From the NCBI RefSeq assembly GCF_008369165.1, contig NZ_VOBA01000003.1, forward strand, positions 62,001 to 126,000: DNA of 64,000 nt, read 5' to 3'. A model generated the notes under the pieces. That model saw nothing but the letters and a program-made list of their open reading frames with translations, was not told the origin of the DNA and searched no databases. Positions 55,828-64,000 of the stretch are shown here, one piece after another. The translations under genes and the position numbers were made by a program. Source of the DNA: Dietzia sp. ANT_WB102. GTDB lineage: Bacteria > Actinomycetota > Actinomycetes > Mycobacteriales > Mycobacteriaceae. How positions within the stretch are numbered: the stretch's first letter is position 1; each line of letters opens with the position of its first letter.

Positions 55828-56757
55828 TCAGAGCTTCATGATCTCCGCGGCCGAGAACGACTTGTCCTTCGGACGGTCGGCCCAGTGCCCGGCTACCGCG
55901 TCGGCGAACGCGCGGCGGTCCCAGACGCCGTCCTCGGCATCGAACCGCTTCTCCACGACCGGAGCCTCCACCAGTGCAACCATCCCGCCGTACACCACGA
56001 ACAACTGACCGGTGACCTCGGCTGCCGAGGGCGAGGCCAGGTAGGAGACGAGATCGGCCACGCGGTCCGGCGACAACGGGTCCGGCCCCTTGGACTCGTC
56101 CCAGGCCTCGAAGACGTTCTCGGTCATCCCGGTGCGACCACGCGGCGCGATGGCGTTGGCGGTGCAGCCGATTCGCGAGAGGACGCGGGAGGCCGACAGG
56201 GTCAGCGCGGTGATGCCAGCCTTCGCCGCGCCGTAGTTGGCTTGTCCGGGCGGGCCGAACAGCCCGGCCTCCGACGAGGTGTTGATCAGGCGGCCGTACA
56301 CGGGCGCGTCTGACTTCTTACTCTCGCCGCGCCAGTACGCGGCCGCGTTCCGGGTGAGGAGGAAGTGTCCGCGCAGGTGCACCTTGATCACCGCGTCGAA
56401 GTCTTCGTCAGAGAGGTTGAACAACATCTTGTCGCGGGTGATGCCGGCGTTGTTGACGACCACATGGAGGCCGCCCAGCTTCTCCGCCTCGGCGACCATG
56501 GCGTCCGCGGTCTCCCGCTCCGAGACGTCTCCGACCACGAGCGCAGCCTTGGCTCCAGCCGCCTCGATGTCCGCGATCACCGCGTCCGTGGCGTCCGAGG
56601 AGCGGATGTCGTTGATGACGACCCCCGCCGCGCCCGAGCGGGCGAGGTTGACGGCCTCCGCCGCGCCCAGGCCGGAGCCCGAACCGGTGACGACGGCGAC
56701 CCGGCCATCGAGAGAGAGATCCTGATCCAGAGACTGCTGCGTCACGTCTGTGTTCAC
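55828..56757 (-). CDS. Short-chain dehydrogenase, steroid 17-beta-/3-oxoacyl-type (hsd4A-like)
   Basis: A 309-residue SDR. Cofactor motif VVTGSGSGLGAAEA, NNAGI and the catalytic Ser (INTSSEAGL), Tyr and Lys (ANYGAAKAGI) are complete, and a C-terminal extension carries DAEDGVWDRRAFADAVAGHW. The counterpart in M. tuberculosis (Rv3502c, hsd4A) has the same place beside yrbE4A and acts in sterol side-chain beta-oxidation as a 3-hydroxyacyl-CoA dehydrogenase. GTG 56757 overlaps the ferredoxin stop. The 233 bases after its stop hold the mce promoter. Confidence 0.88.
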   Translation of the reverse strand: MNTDVTQQSLDQDLSLDGRVAVVTGSGSGLGAAEAVNLARSGAAGVVINDIRSSDATDAVIADIEAAGAKAALVVGDVSERETADAMVAEAEKLGGLHVVVNNAGITRDKMLFNLSDEDFDAVIKVHLRGHFLLTRNAAAYWRGESKKSDAPVYGRLINTSSEAGLFGPPGQANYGAAKAGITALTLSASRVLSRIGCTANAIAPRGRTGMTENVFEAWDESKGPDPLSPDRVADLVSYLASPSAAEVTGQLFVVYGGMVALVEAPVVEKRFDAEDGVWDRRAFADAVAGHWADRPKDKSFSAAEIMKL

Positions 56758-56948
56758 TCCTTGACCTTGAGTGCGGCCATCGGGCACTTCTCGACGGCCT
56801 TGAGAGCCCGCTTCTGGTGCTCTTCCGGCACCTCGTCGACGATGACGCGCACGATCTCGTCGTCGTCGTTCAGTTCGAAGACCTTGGGGGCGAGGCCCAC
56901 GCACACGGCCTGCCCCTCGCAGCGGTTGGGATCCACTTCAATCCTCAT
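56754..56948 (-). CDS. fdxD: 3Fe-4S ferredoxin
   Basis: A 64-residue ferredoxin with CEGQAVC (Cys10, Cys16) and a third Cys in KCPMAALKV, three Cys only, so a [3Fe-4S] cluster; a Gln occupies the position usually held by His. Such ferredoxins serve P450s. Its place between an hsd4A-like SDR and fadE26-like gene equals Rv3503c (FdxD). It probably feeds electrons to a sterol-oxidising P450 encoded elsewhere. It is the first gene of its operon, behind a KstR-like box. Confidence 0.9.
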   Translation of the reverse strand: MRIEVDPNRCEGQAVCVGLAPKVFELNDDDEIVRVIVDEVPEEHQKRALKAVEKCPMAALKVKE

Positions 56949-57021
56949 GCCCGTCCTCCCGGGTCGGACCCACGGCCACTGTGGCCACAGGCGTGGTTCG
57001 ATAGTATGTGAGACACGACAC

Positions 57022-57035
57022 TAGAACGCGTTCCA
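57022..57035. promoter_or_regulatory. KstR-like operator 2 (fdxD/fadE26)
   Basis: TAGAACGCGTTCCA fits the KstR core AGAACnnGTTC. It sits between the divergent ferredoxin (74 bases) and acyl-CoA dehydrogenase (23 bases) genes. Confidence 0.75.
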
Positions 57036-57057
57036 CTAGCCGACGAGTTTAGGCCAT

Positions 57058-58332
57058 ATGGATATCACCTTGAGCGCAGACCAGCATCGGCTCCGCGACG
57101 AGCTGCGTGACTACTTCGCGCGGTTGATGACGCCGGAGCGCCGCGAGGCCTTTGCGTCCACCACCGGGGAGTACGGTCACGGTGACGCGTACCGCGAGAT
57201 CGTCGCCGAGATGGGCCGGGACGGCTGGCTCACCCTGGGCTGGCCGGAGGAGTTCGGCGGGCACGGTCGGCCGATGATCGACCAGTTGATATTTACGGAC
57301 GAGGCCGCCATCGCCGGCGTCCCCGTGCCGTTCCTCACCATCAACTCGGTGGCCCCGACCATCATGGCGTTCGGCTCCGACGAGCAGAAGAACTACTTCC
57401 TGCCCCGCATCAGCCGCGGCGAACTGCACTTCGGCATCGGTTACTCCGAGCCCGACGCCGGGACCGACCTGGCCTCCCTGCGCACGCGCGCCGACCGCGA
57501 GCCGGGGACCGGTGACCACACCGGTCAGGACGTCTACCGGATCAACGGTCAAAAGATGTGGACGTCCCTGGTGGCGTACGCGGACTGGATCTGGCTGGCC
57601 GCGCGCACCGACCCGGATGCCCCGCGCCACAAGGGCATCTCGATGATCGTCGTTCCCACGGACGCCGACGGTTTCTCCTGGACCCCTGTGCACACCATGG
57701 CCGGTCCCGACACCAGCGCCACCTACTACCAGGACGTGGTGGTGCCCGCGAGCAATCTCGTGGGCCCGGAACACGGCGGGTGGCCGCTCATGACCAACCA
57801 GCTCAACCACGAGCGGGTCGCGCTCACCTCCGCCGGGCCGCTCCAGGCTTCGCTGCGACAGGTGCTGCAGTGGGCGCGCTCCACACCCTCCGCCGAGGTG
57901 GGGATGTCGGGCGGCGGCACCGTGATCGAGCACGAATGGGTGCGCACCCACCTGGCGCGTGTGCACGCCATGGCCGAGTACCTGGCGCTGCGCAACTGGG
58001 AAATCGTCTCCGCGGACGCCGCCGCGCCCACCCGGATCGCGGCGTCGGCGACCAAGGTGTACGGCACCGAGACCGCCTGCGAGGCGTACCGGCTGCTGAT
58101 GGAGGTGCTCGGATCGAGCGGCTATCAGCGATCCCACTCGCCCACCGCGGCCCTGCATGGACGCATCGAGCGTTTGCACCGGTCCGCGCTCATCCTCACC
58201 TTCGGTGGCGGCACCAACGAGGTGCAGCGCGACATCATCGCCGCCGCCGGGCTCGGGCTGCCGCCGGCGCCGCGCGTTGCCCCTGCGGTCAGCACCGACC
58301 GCCCATCCAGCACCGCCCGTAAGGAGCGCTGA
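57058..58332 (+). CDS. fadE26: Steroid acyl-CoA dehydrogenase subunit, fadE26-type
   Basis: A 424-residue acyl-CoA dehydrogenase: LGWPEEFGGHGRPMIDQLIF, FGIGYSEPDAGTDLASLRTRA (FAD/substrate) and a C-terminal FGGGTNEVQRDIIAAAGLGLP. It lies immediately upstream of a second, shorter dehydrogenase. In M. tuberculosis FadE26 and FadE27 form an alpha2beta2 enzyme (ChsE4-ChsE5) that dehydrogenates the C27 sterol side-chain CoA. The shared gene order and KstR box support the same role. Confidence 0.93.
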   Translation: MDITLSADQHRLRDELRDYFARLMTPERREAFASTTGEYGHGDAYREIVAEMGRDGWLTLGWPEEFGGHGRPMIDQLIFTDEAAIAGVPVPFLTINSVAPTIMAFGSDEQKNYFLPRISRGELHFGIGYSEPDAGTDLASLRTRADREPGTGDHTGQDVYRINGQKMWTSLVAYADWIWLAARTDPDAPRHKGISMIVVPTDADGFSWTPVHTMAGPDTSATYYQDVVVPASNLVGPEHGGWPLMTNQLNHERVALTSAGPLQASLRQVLQWARSTPSAEVGMSGGGTVIEHEWVRTHLARVHAMAEYLALRNWEIVSADAAAPTRIAASATKVYGTETACEAYRLLMEVLGSSGYQRSHSPTAALHGRIERLHRSALILTFGGGTNEVQRDIIAAAGLGLPPAPRVAPAVSTDRPSSTARKER

Positions 58333-58333
58333 T

Positions 58334-59404
58334 ATGGATTTCTCCGTCGATGACACCACTGCGGAGCTCACCGCCCTCGTCCGCGCCATGGGTGAGCGGC
58401 TGGTCACCGACGAGTCCCTGCGCGAGCTCGACGCCCGCTTCGGTCCCGGCACCGAATCCGGCGGCGGCGACCGCTCCACAGCCCGCGTGCACACTCGGTT
58501 CTGGGAGGAGCTCGTCCGTGCGGGCGTCCCGGCCGCGCTCGCCCCGGAGTCACTCGGGGGGGCCGGGCTCGGCGTGGTCGGCGAGGCGCTGGTCCTGCGC
58601 GAGCTGGGCCGCGTGCTGGCGCCGGTCCCACTGTCCCCCGCGATCCGCGCGTCCCACCTGCTCGCCGCGGCGGGCCTCGCCGATCGTGCGACCACCGTGG
58701 CCGAGGGCCACCAGATCGCGGCCGTGGCAGACGGTCCGCTGCGTCCCGGGGCGGAGGTGGACTGGGCGCCGGTGGCCGACGTGATCGTCCTGCCGTCCGC
58801 CGAGGGGGTGCACGTGGCAGACCGCGCCGAACTCACCGTGGAACGCACGGTTCCCGTCGACTTCTCGTGCGCCGGACTCGTCATCGGCGACCTTGGCCCG
58901 GCTGTCCCCCTGCCCTCAGAAATTCTCGACCTCGACGCGCTGCGCCGGCGGGTGCATCTGGCCGCCTACCAGTGGGGGGTGGTTGAAGCCGCCCTCGAGC
59001 GCACCGCCGCGTACGCCACCACCCGCCACCAGTTCGGTCGGCCCATCGGCACGTTCCAGGCCGTCGCCGCCAGGCTGGCAGACGGATCGATCGACGTCGA
59101 CGCCGTGCGCCTGACCACCCTCCGCGCCGCCTATGAACTCGACGCCTGTCGCGGCACTCCCGGCCCGACCGCACGGTCCGCCGTCGCCTCGGCGCACTTC
59201 TGGGCCTGCGACGCCGGCCACCGACTGGCACACACCGCCGTGCACGTCCACGGGGGGGTCGGCCTGGACCGTTCCGAACCCGTCCACCGCTACTTCCTCG
59301 CGGCCAAGGCTGCCGAGTTCCGGCTGGGGGGCGCCACCCGGCAATTGCTCGACCTAGGCGACGTATTGGTCACGCACGGTGATCCCTGGGATAACTCGGC
59401 GTAG
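58334..59404 (+). CDS. fadE27: Steroid acyl-CoA dehydrogenase subunit, fadE27-type
   Basis: A 356-residue partner with a degenerate N-terminal domain and an acyl-CoA dehydrogenase fold; ATTRHQFGRPIGTFQAVAARLAD and HVHGGVGLDRSEPVHRYFLAAK are seen. ATG 58334 follows the fadE26 stop by one base, with AAGGAG upstream. Heterotetramer formation with its neighbour is expected. The 116-base gap after it holds nothing recognisable. Confidence 0.92.
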   Translation: MDFSVDDTTAELTALVRAMGERLVTDESLRELDARFGPGTESGGGDRSTARVHTRFWEELVRAGVPAALAPESLGGAGLGVVGEALVLRELGRVLAPVPLSPAIRASHLLAAAGLADRATTVAEGHQIAAVADGPLRPGAEVDWAPVADVIVLPSAEGVHVADRAELTVERTVPVDFSCAGLVIGDLGPAVPLPSEILDLDALRRRVHLAAYQWGVVEAALERTAAYATTRHQFGRPIGTFQAVAARLADGSIDVDAVRLTTLRAAYELDACRGTPGPTARSAVASAHFWACDAGHRLAHTAVHVHGGVGLDRSEPVHRYFLAAKAAEFRLGGATRQLLDLGDVLVTHGDPWDNSA

Positions 59405-59520
59405 GCGGAGCAGTTCAGATGGTCGCGTATCTCGCAGCACGGCCGGTGACACGCCCTGCGACTGCACCAACACCGTGGGGGCCTTCATGACCGTCTGAGG
59501 ACCTCGGTAGGTTTCAGTGC

Positions 59521-60237
59521 GTGGATCCCGTAGTAAACACTGACCTCCAGCACGTGGATGGCGACCCCGTCGCTGACGATGACGACTTCGGCATCTCCGC
59601 CCCGGTCCCGCCCAAGCCGCTCCTTCGCGGGTGGATCCACGCGGGCACCCTCCCAGTGGCGATCGCGTTGGGCGTGGTGCTCACCGTGCTCGCGGATGGC
59701 GTCGCTCTGACGTGGGCCTGCGCAGTATTCCTGGCCACCTCGTCGCTACTGTTCGGGATTTCGGCGCTCTACCACCGCATCAACTGGGGGCCGCGCGCCG
59801 CCGCGCTCATGCGACGGCTGGACCACTCCAACATCTTCCTACTCATCGCCGGGACGTACACACCCATGGCGGTGGCGGCCCTGAGCCCGTCGACCGCGGC
59901 GATCTTATTGCCGCTTGTGTGGTCGGGGGCGCTGCTGGGGATCCTGTTCCGTCTGTTCTGGTTGTCCGCGCCGCGCTGGCTGTACGTGATGCTGTACATC
60001 CTGCTGGGCTGGACCGCGGTGTGGTTTATCGGTGACCTCATCCACGCCAACCTCGCCGGTGTCATCCTGGTCGTAGCGGGCGGGCTCGCGTACACCGGCG
60101 GCGCCGTGGTCTACGGACTCAAGCGGCCTGACCCCTCGCCGGGCGTTTTCGGATTCCACGAGGTGTTCCACACGTGCACCGTGGTCGCGTTCGCCTGCCA
60201 CTGGGCGGCGATGCTGCTGTTCGTCCTCCAGACCTGA
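59521..60237 (+). CDS. Hemolysin-III/YqfA-type membrane protein
   Basis: A 238-residue, seven-helix protein of the hemolysin III (PAQR-like) family. Signatures are SALYHRINWGPR, RRLDHSNIFLLIAGTYTP and the C-terminal FGFHEVFHTCTVVAFACHW, which carry the conserved His and Asp metal-site residues. An acidic N-terminal stretch precedes the first helix. Function in bacteria is unclear (membrane homeostasis or hydrolase). GTG 59521 is the start. It breaks the sterol genes' order but runs in the same direction as fadE27. Confidence 0.9.
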   Translation: MDPVVNTDLQHVDGDPVADDDDFGISAPVPPKPLLRGWIHAGTLPVAIALGVVLTVLADGVALTWACAVFLATSSLLFGISALYHRINWGPRAAALMRRLDHSNIFLLIAGTYTPMAVAALSPSTAAILLPLVWSGALLGILFRLFWLSAPRWLYVMLYILLGWTAVWFIGDLIHANLAGVILVVAGGLAYTGGAVVYGLKRPDPSPGVFGFHEVFHTCTVVAFACHWAAMLLFVLQT

Positions 60238-60300
60238 CCCTGACGTCCCCTCCCCCGCCCAGCGCGAACCCAGCCACCATCCACCGACGGAGCGGTGCGA

Positions 60301-61413
60301 TCAGGCCAGGGTCGAGCGCAGTCGCTCGACGGCTGCCTCGTACTCGGCGACGATCTGCGTCATGGTCTCGGCGACGGGCACGACACCGTCGAGTGAGCCG
60401 ATGATCTGTCCCGCCGGCATGGCCACGACGTCGGGGTCCTGCGCCTCGGAGATCCGCTGGTGGGCCTCGGCGACGAGGATGTTCTGCAGCGGCATAGGAA
60501 GCGGGTCCGGGGCGTCAGCCGCCGCCCACGCCTCGGTCCACTTGCTCTTCAGTAGACGGGCGGGTTTGCCGGAGTAGATGCGGGTGCGCACGGTGTCGCG
60601 GCTGGTGGCGGCCACCAGCGCCTGCTGCATGGCCTTCGAGCCGCCGTCGTCGCCGTACTCGGCGGCGGTGAGCCAGCGCGAGCCCATCCAGGCGCCCTGC
60701 GCGCCCATGCCGATCACGGCCGCGACCTGGGTTCCGTCTCCGATGCCGCCGGCGGCGAGCACGGGGGCGCGGCCGTCGAGGGCGCGGACGATCTCGGGCA
60801 CCAACACCATGGTGGCGACCTCACCGGTGTGCCCGCCGGCCTCCCCGCCCTGGGCGATGACGATGTCGACACCATTGTCGACGTGGGCGAGCGCGTGCTT
60901 TGTGGCGCCAGCGAGCGCCGCCACCTTGAGTCCGGCGGCATGGCATTGCTCGGTGACCTCGACGGGAGGGGATCCGAGCGCGTTGGCGATGAGGACTGGC
61001 CGGTGCGTGAGTGCGACGTCGACGTGCGATTGGGCGACTGAGTGCAGCCAGCCGAGAACGCCGGCGTTGTGTGCGGCGTCCTCCCCCAGCGGCGGCACGC
61101 CGAGATCGTCGAGGACCCGGGAGACGAACGCGGTGTGCTCCGCGGGGATCATCGCGCTCAGGTCCATGCTGCTGCCCTCGGTGGGCACCTTGTTGGGCAT
61201 CACCACGTCGACGCCGTACGGTTTGCCGTCGGTGTTGGAGTCCATCCAGGTGAGGACCTCGTCGAGTTCAGCGGGATCGTTGTAGCGCACGCAGCCGAGC
61301 ACGCCCATGCCACCGGCGCGGGTGACGGCGGCGGCGACCGCCTTGGACGGGGTGAATGCGAAGATCGGGTACTCGATCCCGAATTGCTCTGCGAGAGGGG
61401 TCGTGATGCTCAC
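60301..61413 (-). CDS. Nitronate-monooxygenase-like flavoprotein
   Basis: A 370-residue NADPH-independent FMN enzyme of the nitronate monooxygenase/2-nitropropane dioxygenase group. TIM-barrel motifs: RAGGMGVLGCVRY, VDIVIAQGGEAGGHTGE (flavin), and PVLAAGGIGDGTQVAAVIGMGAQGAWMGSRWL. Relatives in actinobacterial sterol clusters act on ring-opened steroid CoA intermediates (IpdC) or nitro compounds. The GTG 61413 start overlaps the fadD19-type stop (GTGA), so the two are coupled. The exact substrate is not known. Confidence 0.85.
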   Translation of the reverse strand: MSITTPLAEQFGIEYPIFAFTPSKAVAAAVTRAGGMGVLGCVRYNDPAELDEVLTWMDSNTDGKPYGVDVVMPNKVPTEGSSMDLSAMIPAEHTAFVSRVLDDLGVPPLGEDAAHNAGVLGWLHSVAQSHVDVALTHRPVLIANALGSPPVEVTEQCHAAGLKVAALAGATKHALAHVDNGVDIVIAQGGEAGGHTGEVATMVLVPEIVRALDGRAPVLAAGGIGDGTQVAAVIGMGAQGAWMGSRWLTAAEYGDDGGSKAMQQALVAATSRDTVRTRIYSGKPARLLKSKWTEAWAAADAPDPLPMPLQNILVAEAHQRISEAQDPDVVAMPAGQIIGSLDGVVPVAETMTQIVAEYEAAVERLRSTLA

Positions 61414-63047
61414 TTGCTGATCACCTGGCTCGCGTCGGCGGCTCGGGATGCGGCGATCTCCACGGCCCAGCGGTAGTCGGGCTTGCCGGCGGGAGTGCGT
61501 CTGACCTCGTCCACCACCCACAGTGACCGCGGGCACTTGTAGCCGGCGATCTCCTTTCGCACGACGGCGTTGAGCTGGTCGAGGGGCGGGCACCGGCCGT
61601 CGCGGGTCCGGAGCACCGCGGCGACTCGCTGTCCCATTCGTTCATCGGGCAGCCCGATCACCAGTGCGTCGTAGACCTCGGGGTGCGTCTTGAGGGCAGC
61701 TTCCACCTCTTCCGGGTGGACCTTCTCGCCGCCGGTGTTGATGGACACCGATCCTCGCCCAAGCATGGTGACGGTGCCGTCATCCTCGACCCGGGCGTCG
61801 TCGCCGGGAATGGAGTATCTGGTCCCGCCATAGGTTCTGAACGTGGCCGCGGTCTTGGCTTCGTCCTTGTAGTAGCCGATCGGGATGTGCCCGGTGCGCG
61901 CGAGTTTGCCGACGATCCCGGATCCGGGTCCGAGCTTGTTGCCGTCGTCGTCAAGGACGGTGGTCTGACCGTCGATCCGCACTCGGGGGCCACCGGTGTG
62001 GGTCTTGCCCTTTTCTGCCAGCGCGATGCCGGAGAAGCCGGTCTCGGAGGCGCCGACCGAGTCGGAGATCATCGCGTGGGGAAACGCCTCGATGAATTGA
62101 TCCTTGACCGCGGGCGAGAACAGCGCCGCAGAGGAACTGAGGTAGAGCAACGACGACGAGTCGTACTTCTGCGGGTCCCAGGCTTCGATCAGCGGGCGCG
62201 CCATGGCATCCCCGGTAATGAACATGAGATTGATCCGGTGCTCTGTCAGGGCCTGCCAGACATAGGCGGGATCGAACTCGGGGACGAGCACGCTGGTGCG
62301 GCCATTGAACAGCGCCATGAGGATCGCCCACTGGGCGCCACCGTGGATGAGTGGAGGCAGTGCCGCACTCACCAGCGGGCCGGCGTCCACTGCCTGGTCC
62401 GCCAGCGCCCACTCGTCCGCGATGCGTTCGCCGGTGAGGAAGTCGATGCCGCCGCCGAGGACCATGAACACGTCCTCCTGTCGCCACATCACTCCCTTCG
62501 GTGAGCCGGTGGTGCCGCCGGTGTAGAGCATGTAGATGTCGTCGTTCGACCGCTCCGCGAAGTCTCGTTCGGGCGATTGCGCGGCCAGCGCGTCGTCATA
62601 GTGGGCGATGGTGACCCCGTCTGGCACGGCCGGATCGGGTCCGTCGGTGCCGTCCTCCACGACGAGGCAGTGCCGCACCTGCGGTGTCCGGGGCAGCGCT
62701 TCGGCGACGGTCTCGGAGTAGCGGCGTTCGTGAATCACCGCTACCGCGTCGGAGTTCTCCAGCAGGTACTGCAGTTCGGCAGCCACGTAGCGGAAGTTGA
62801 CGTTGACCATGACTGCGCGGATCTTGAAGATCGCGACCATCGCCTCGACAGCCTCGACGGTGTTGCGACTGTAGAGGGCGACCTTGTCGCCCGGGCCGAC
62901 GCCCACCGACTGCAGGTGGTGCGCGAGTTTGTTGGCGCGCTGCTCGACTTCTGCGTAGATGAATGATCGATCACCCTGGATGAGGGCGACTCGGTCCGGC
63001 ACGCGGTCGACACTGTGCTCGACGAGATCTCCGATGGTGAAGGCCAT
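61410..63047 (-). CDS. fadD19: Steroid-CoA ligase, fadD19-type
   Basis: A 545-residue acyl-CoA synthetase: MLYTGGTTGSPKGVMWRQE (AMP/P-loop), DSVGASETGFSG, SVSINTGGEKVHPEEVEAALK and RTPAGKPDYRWAVE with the catalytic Lys. Gene pair order with a divergent crotonase is that of fadD19-echA19 (Rv3515c-Rv3516), where FadD19 activates the C27 sterol side chain. The length matches (about 548). ATG 63047 is preferred to the longer frame, which crosses the promoter. A KstR-like box lies 11 bases before the start. Confidence 0.92.
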   Translation of the reverse strand: MAFTIGDLVEHSVDRVPDRVALIQGDRSFIYAEVEQRANKLAHHLQSVGVGPGDKVALYSRNTVEAVEAMVAIFKIRAVMVNVNFRYVAAELQYLLENSDAVAVIHERRYSETVAEALPRTPQVRHCLVVEDGTDGPDPAVPDGVTIAHYDDALAAQSPERDFAERSNDDIYMLYTGGTTGSPKGVMWRQEDVFMVLGGGIDFLTGERIADEWALADQAVDAGPLVSAALPPLIHGGAQWAILMALFNGRTSVLVPEFDPAYVWQALTEHRINLMFITGDAMARPLIEAWDPQKYDSSSLLYLSSSAALFSPAVKDQFIEAFPHAMISDSVGASETGFSGIALAEKGKTHTGGPRVRIDGQTTVLDDDGNKLGPGSGIVGKLARTGHIPIGYYKDEAKTAATFRTYGGTRYSIPGDDARVEDDGTVTMLGRGSVSINTGGEKVHPEEVEAALKTHPEVYDALVIGLPDERMGQRVAAVLRTRDGRCPPLDQLNAVVRKEIAGYKCPRSLWVVDEVRRTPAGKPDYRWAVEIAASRAADASQVISK

Positions 63048-63057
63048 GGCATCAAAA

Positions 63058-63071
63058 TAGAACGTGTTACG
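63058..63071. promoter_or_regulatory. KstR-like operator 3 (fadD19/echA19)
   Basis: TAGAACGTGTTACG matches the KstR core AGAACnnGTT; the right half is weaker. It sits between the divergent fadD19-type and echA19-type starts. Confidence 0.7.
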
Positions 63072-63126
63072 GTCGGCCGGTGCCGATCGAGTGATATCGG
63101 CCACATCAGCGAATCGTGGAGGCCTC

Positions 63127-63933
63127 ATGACCAGCGCAGTCACACCAGACGACCAGCATCTGCTCACGGAGCGGCGCGGTGCCGTGCTCGTGGTGACGAT
63201 GAACCGCCCCGAAGCCCGCAATGCCTTGTCCGGTCCGATGATGCGCGGCATGGAGGCGGCCTGGGATCTGGTGGACTCCGACCCGGAGATTCGGGCGTGC
63301 ATTCTCACCGGGGCCGGCGGTTACTTCTGTGCGGGTGCGGACCTCAAGTCGATGAATGAGACGGCGCCGGGCGACAAGTTCGCGAGCGGCGGGTGGGATC
63401 TGAGCCGCCTTCCCGCGCTACTCAAGGGTCGCCTCCTGACCAAACCGCTCATCGCCGCGGTGGAGGGCCCCGCGATTGCGGGCGGTACCGAGATCCTCCA
63501 GGGCACGGACATCCGCGTTGCCGGCCGCTCGGCCAGGTTCGGCGTCTCGGAGGCGCGCTGGGGCCTGTACCCGCTCGGCGGCTCGGCTGTGCGTCTGCCG
63601 CGCCAGATCCCGTACACGGTCGCCATGGACATCCTGCTGACGGGACGCCACCTCAGTGCCGCGGAGGCTGAGCGGGTCGGGCTCATCGGCCGCGTGGTGG
63701 AGGATGGCACCGCCCTGGACGCGGCGCTGGAGATCGCCGATCTCATCGCCGCCAACGGCCCACTCGCGGTGCAGGGGATGATCGAGACCATCCGCCGCAC
63801 CGAGGGGATGCACGAGGAGGAGGCGTTCCGCGTGGACGCCGAGGTGGGTGGCCGCGTATTCGCCTCCGCCGACGCGAAGGAGGGCCCGCGCGCCTTCGCC
63901 GAGAAGCGCAAAGCCGTCTTCCGGGGAGAGTGA
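63127..63933 (+). CDS. echA19: Enoyl-CoA hydratase, echA19-type
   Basis: A 268-residue crotonase-fold hydratase: [35 protein letters not shown] (oxyanion hole) and [14 protein letters not shown]. Probably hydrates sterol side-chain enoyl-CoA esters, as EchA19 of M. tuberculosis does. ATG 63127 follows GGAGG. It is divergent from the fadD19-type gene with a KstR-like box between. Confidence 0.92.
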   Translation: MTSAVTPDDQHLLTERRGAVLVVTMNRPEARNALSGPMMRGMEAAWDLVDSDPEIRACILTGAGGYFCAGADLKSMNETAPGDKFASGGWDLSRLPALLKGRLLTKPLIAAVEGPAIAGGTEILQGTDIRVAGRSARFGVSEARWGLYPLGGSAVRLPRQIPYTVAMDILLTGRHLSAAEAERVGLIGRVVEDGTALDAALEIADLIAANGPLAVQGMIETIRRTEGMHEEEAFRVDAEVGGRVFASADAKEGPRAFAEKRKAVFRGE

Positions 63934-63935
63934 TC

Positions 63936-63964
63936 CTCCGCGGGGGTCGCCGACCCCCGCGGAG
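63936..63964 (+). terminator. Hairpin terminator after echA19
   Basis: 13-base perfect arms (63936-63948 and 63952-63964) with a 3-base loop GCC directly after the stop codon; it could also end the convergent gene to the right. Confidence 0.8.
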
Positions 63965-63970
63965 CTGGAC

Positions 63971-64000
63971 TCAGCCCAGGAACTTGGTCCGCAAACGCAT
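63971..64000 (-). CDS. 3' end of a minus-strand gene (partial)
   Basis: The last nine codons of an open minus-strand frame (MRLRTKFLG, stop TGA at 63971-63973) enter from the right edge, 7 bases from the echA19 hairpin. The gene is too short here to identify. Confidence 0.35.
   Translation of the reverse strand: MRLRTKFLG

Noticed and set aside
57049-58884. 611-codon minus-strand open frame
   Set aside because: Antisense to fadE26 and fadE27, which have complete domains; a shadow frame.

Overview
The window is 64 kb of high-GC actinobacterial chromosome from a mycolic-acid-containing lineage (Mycobacteriales). The evidence is a complete mce operon with yrbE and Mce-associated genes, KstR-type steroid operators, and purine and cholesterol gene neighbourhoods that follow the order known from Mycobacterium tuberculosis. 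A Dietzia-, Gordonia- or Tsukamurella-like genus fits best; the genus cannot be fixed from this sequence alone. No insertion sequence, prophage or CRISPR array was seen, and no gene-free stretch exceeds 300 bases.

Layout. 1-20.8 kb: 3' part of cytochrome bd oxidase (cydA), pabC/ygfZ divergent pair, an AhpD-like thiol protein behind a CsoR/CstR-like operator, then a purine region on the minus strand (purM, purF, purL, purQ, purS, purC) interleaved with a sterol-carrier-like protein, an LssY_C membrane protein, a YoaK-type protein, a reductase, a standalone 62-codon hydrophobic peptide gene, a glutathione peroxidase, an XRE-regulator/membrane-protein pair, oligopeptidase B and a monoacylglycerol-lipase-like hydrolase.

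20.8-28.2 kb: a copper-handling island. A two-component system faces divergently a DUF305 lipoprotein, a CPH-type (CopB-like) copper ATPase with a His-rich N-terminus, a CueP-type lipoprotein, a small SHOCT membrane protein and a Tat-exported multicopper oxidase. The last four are coupled or tightly spaced. The two-component genes probably sense envelope copper; the ATPase exports it, CueP and DUF305 bind it outside, and the oxidase detoxifies it.

28.2-45.2 kb: housekeeping and accessory genes: purB, an aminotransferase, an SLC13 anion transporter, a secreted GH43-like protein, a divergent acyl-CoA synthetase/acyl-CoA dehydrogenase pair, idi, purD, a TetR regulator, a HIT protein, two NTF2-like proteins, tRNA-Thr(UGU), thrE, and a small protein plus otsA.

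45.2-64 kb: a compact mce4-type sterol locus: two Mce-associated proteins, mceFEDCBA and yrbEBA on one minus-strand operon, then a steroid SDR with a 3Fe-4S ferredoxin, a divergent fadE26/fadE27-type pair, a hemolysin-III protein, a nitronate-monooxygenase-like flavoprotein coupled to a fadD19-type ligase, and a divergent echA19-type hydratase. Three KstR-like palindromes sit exactly in the three promoter regions of this locus, so sterol import, activation and side-chain beta-oxidation are likely one regulon. The last 30 bases hold the 3' end of another minus-strand gene.
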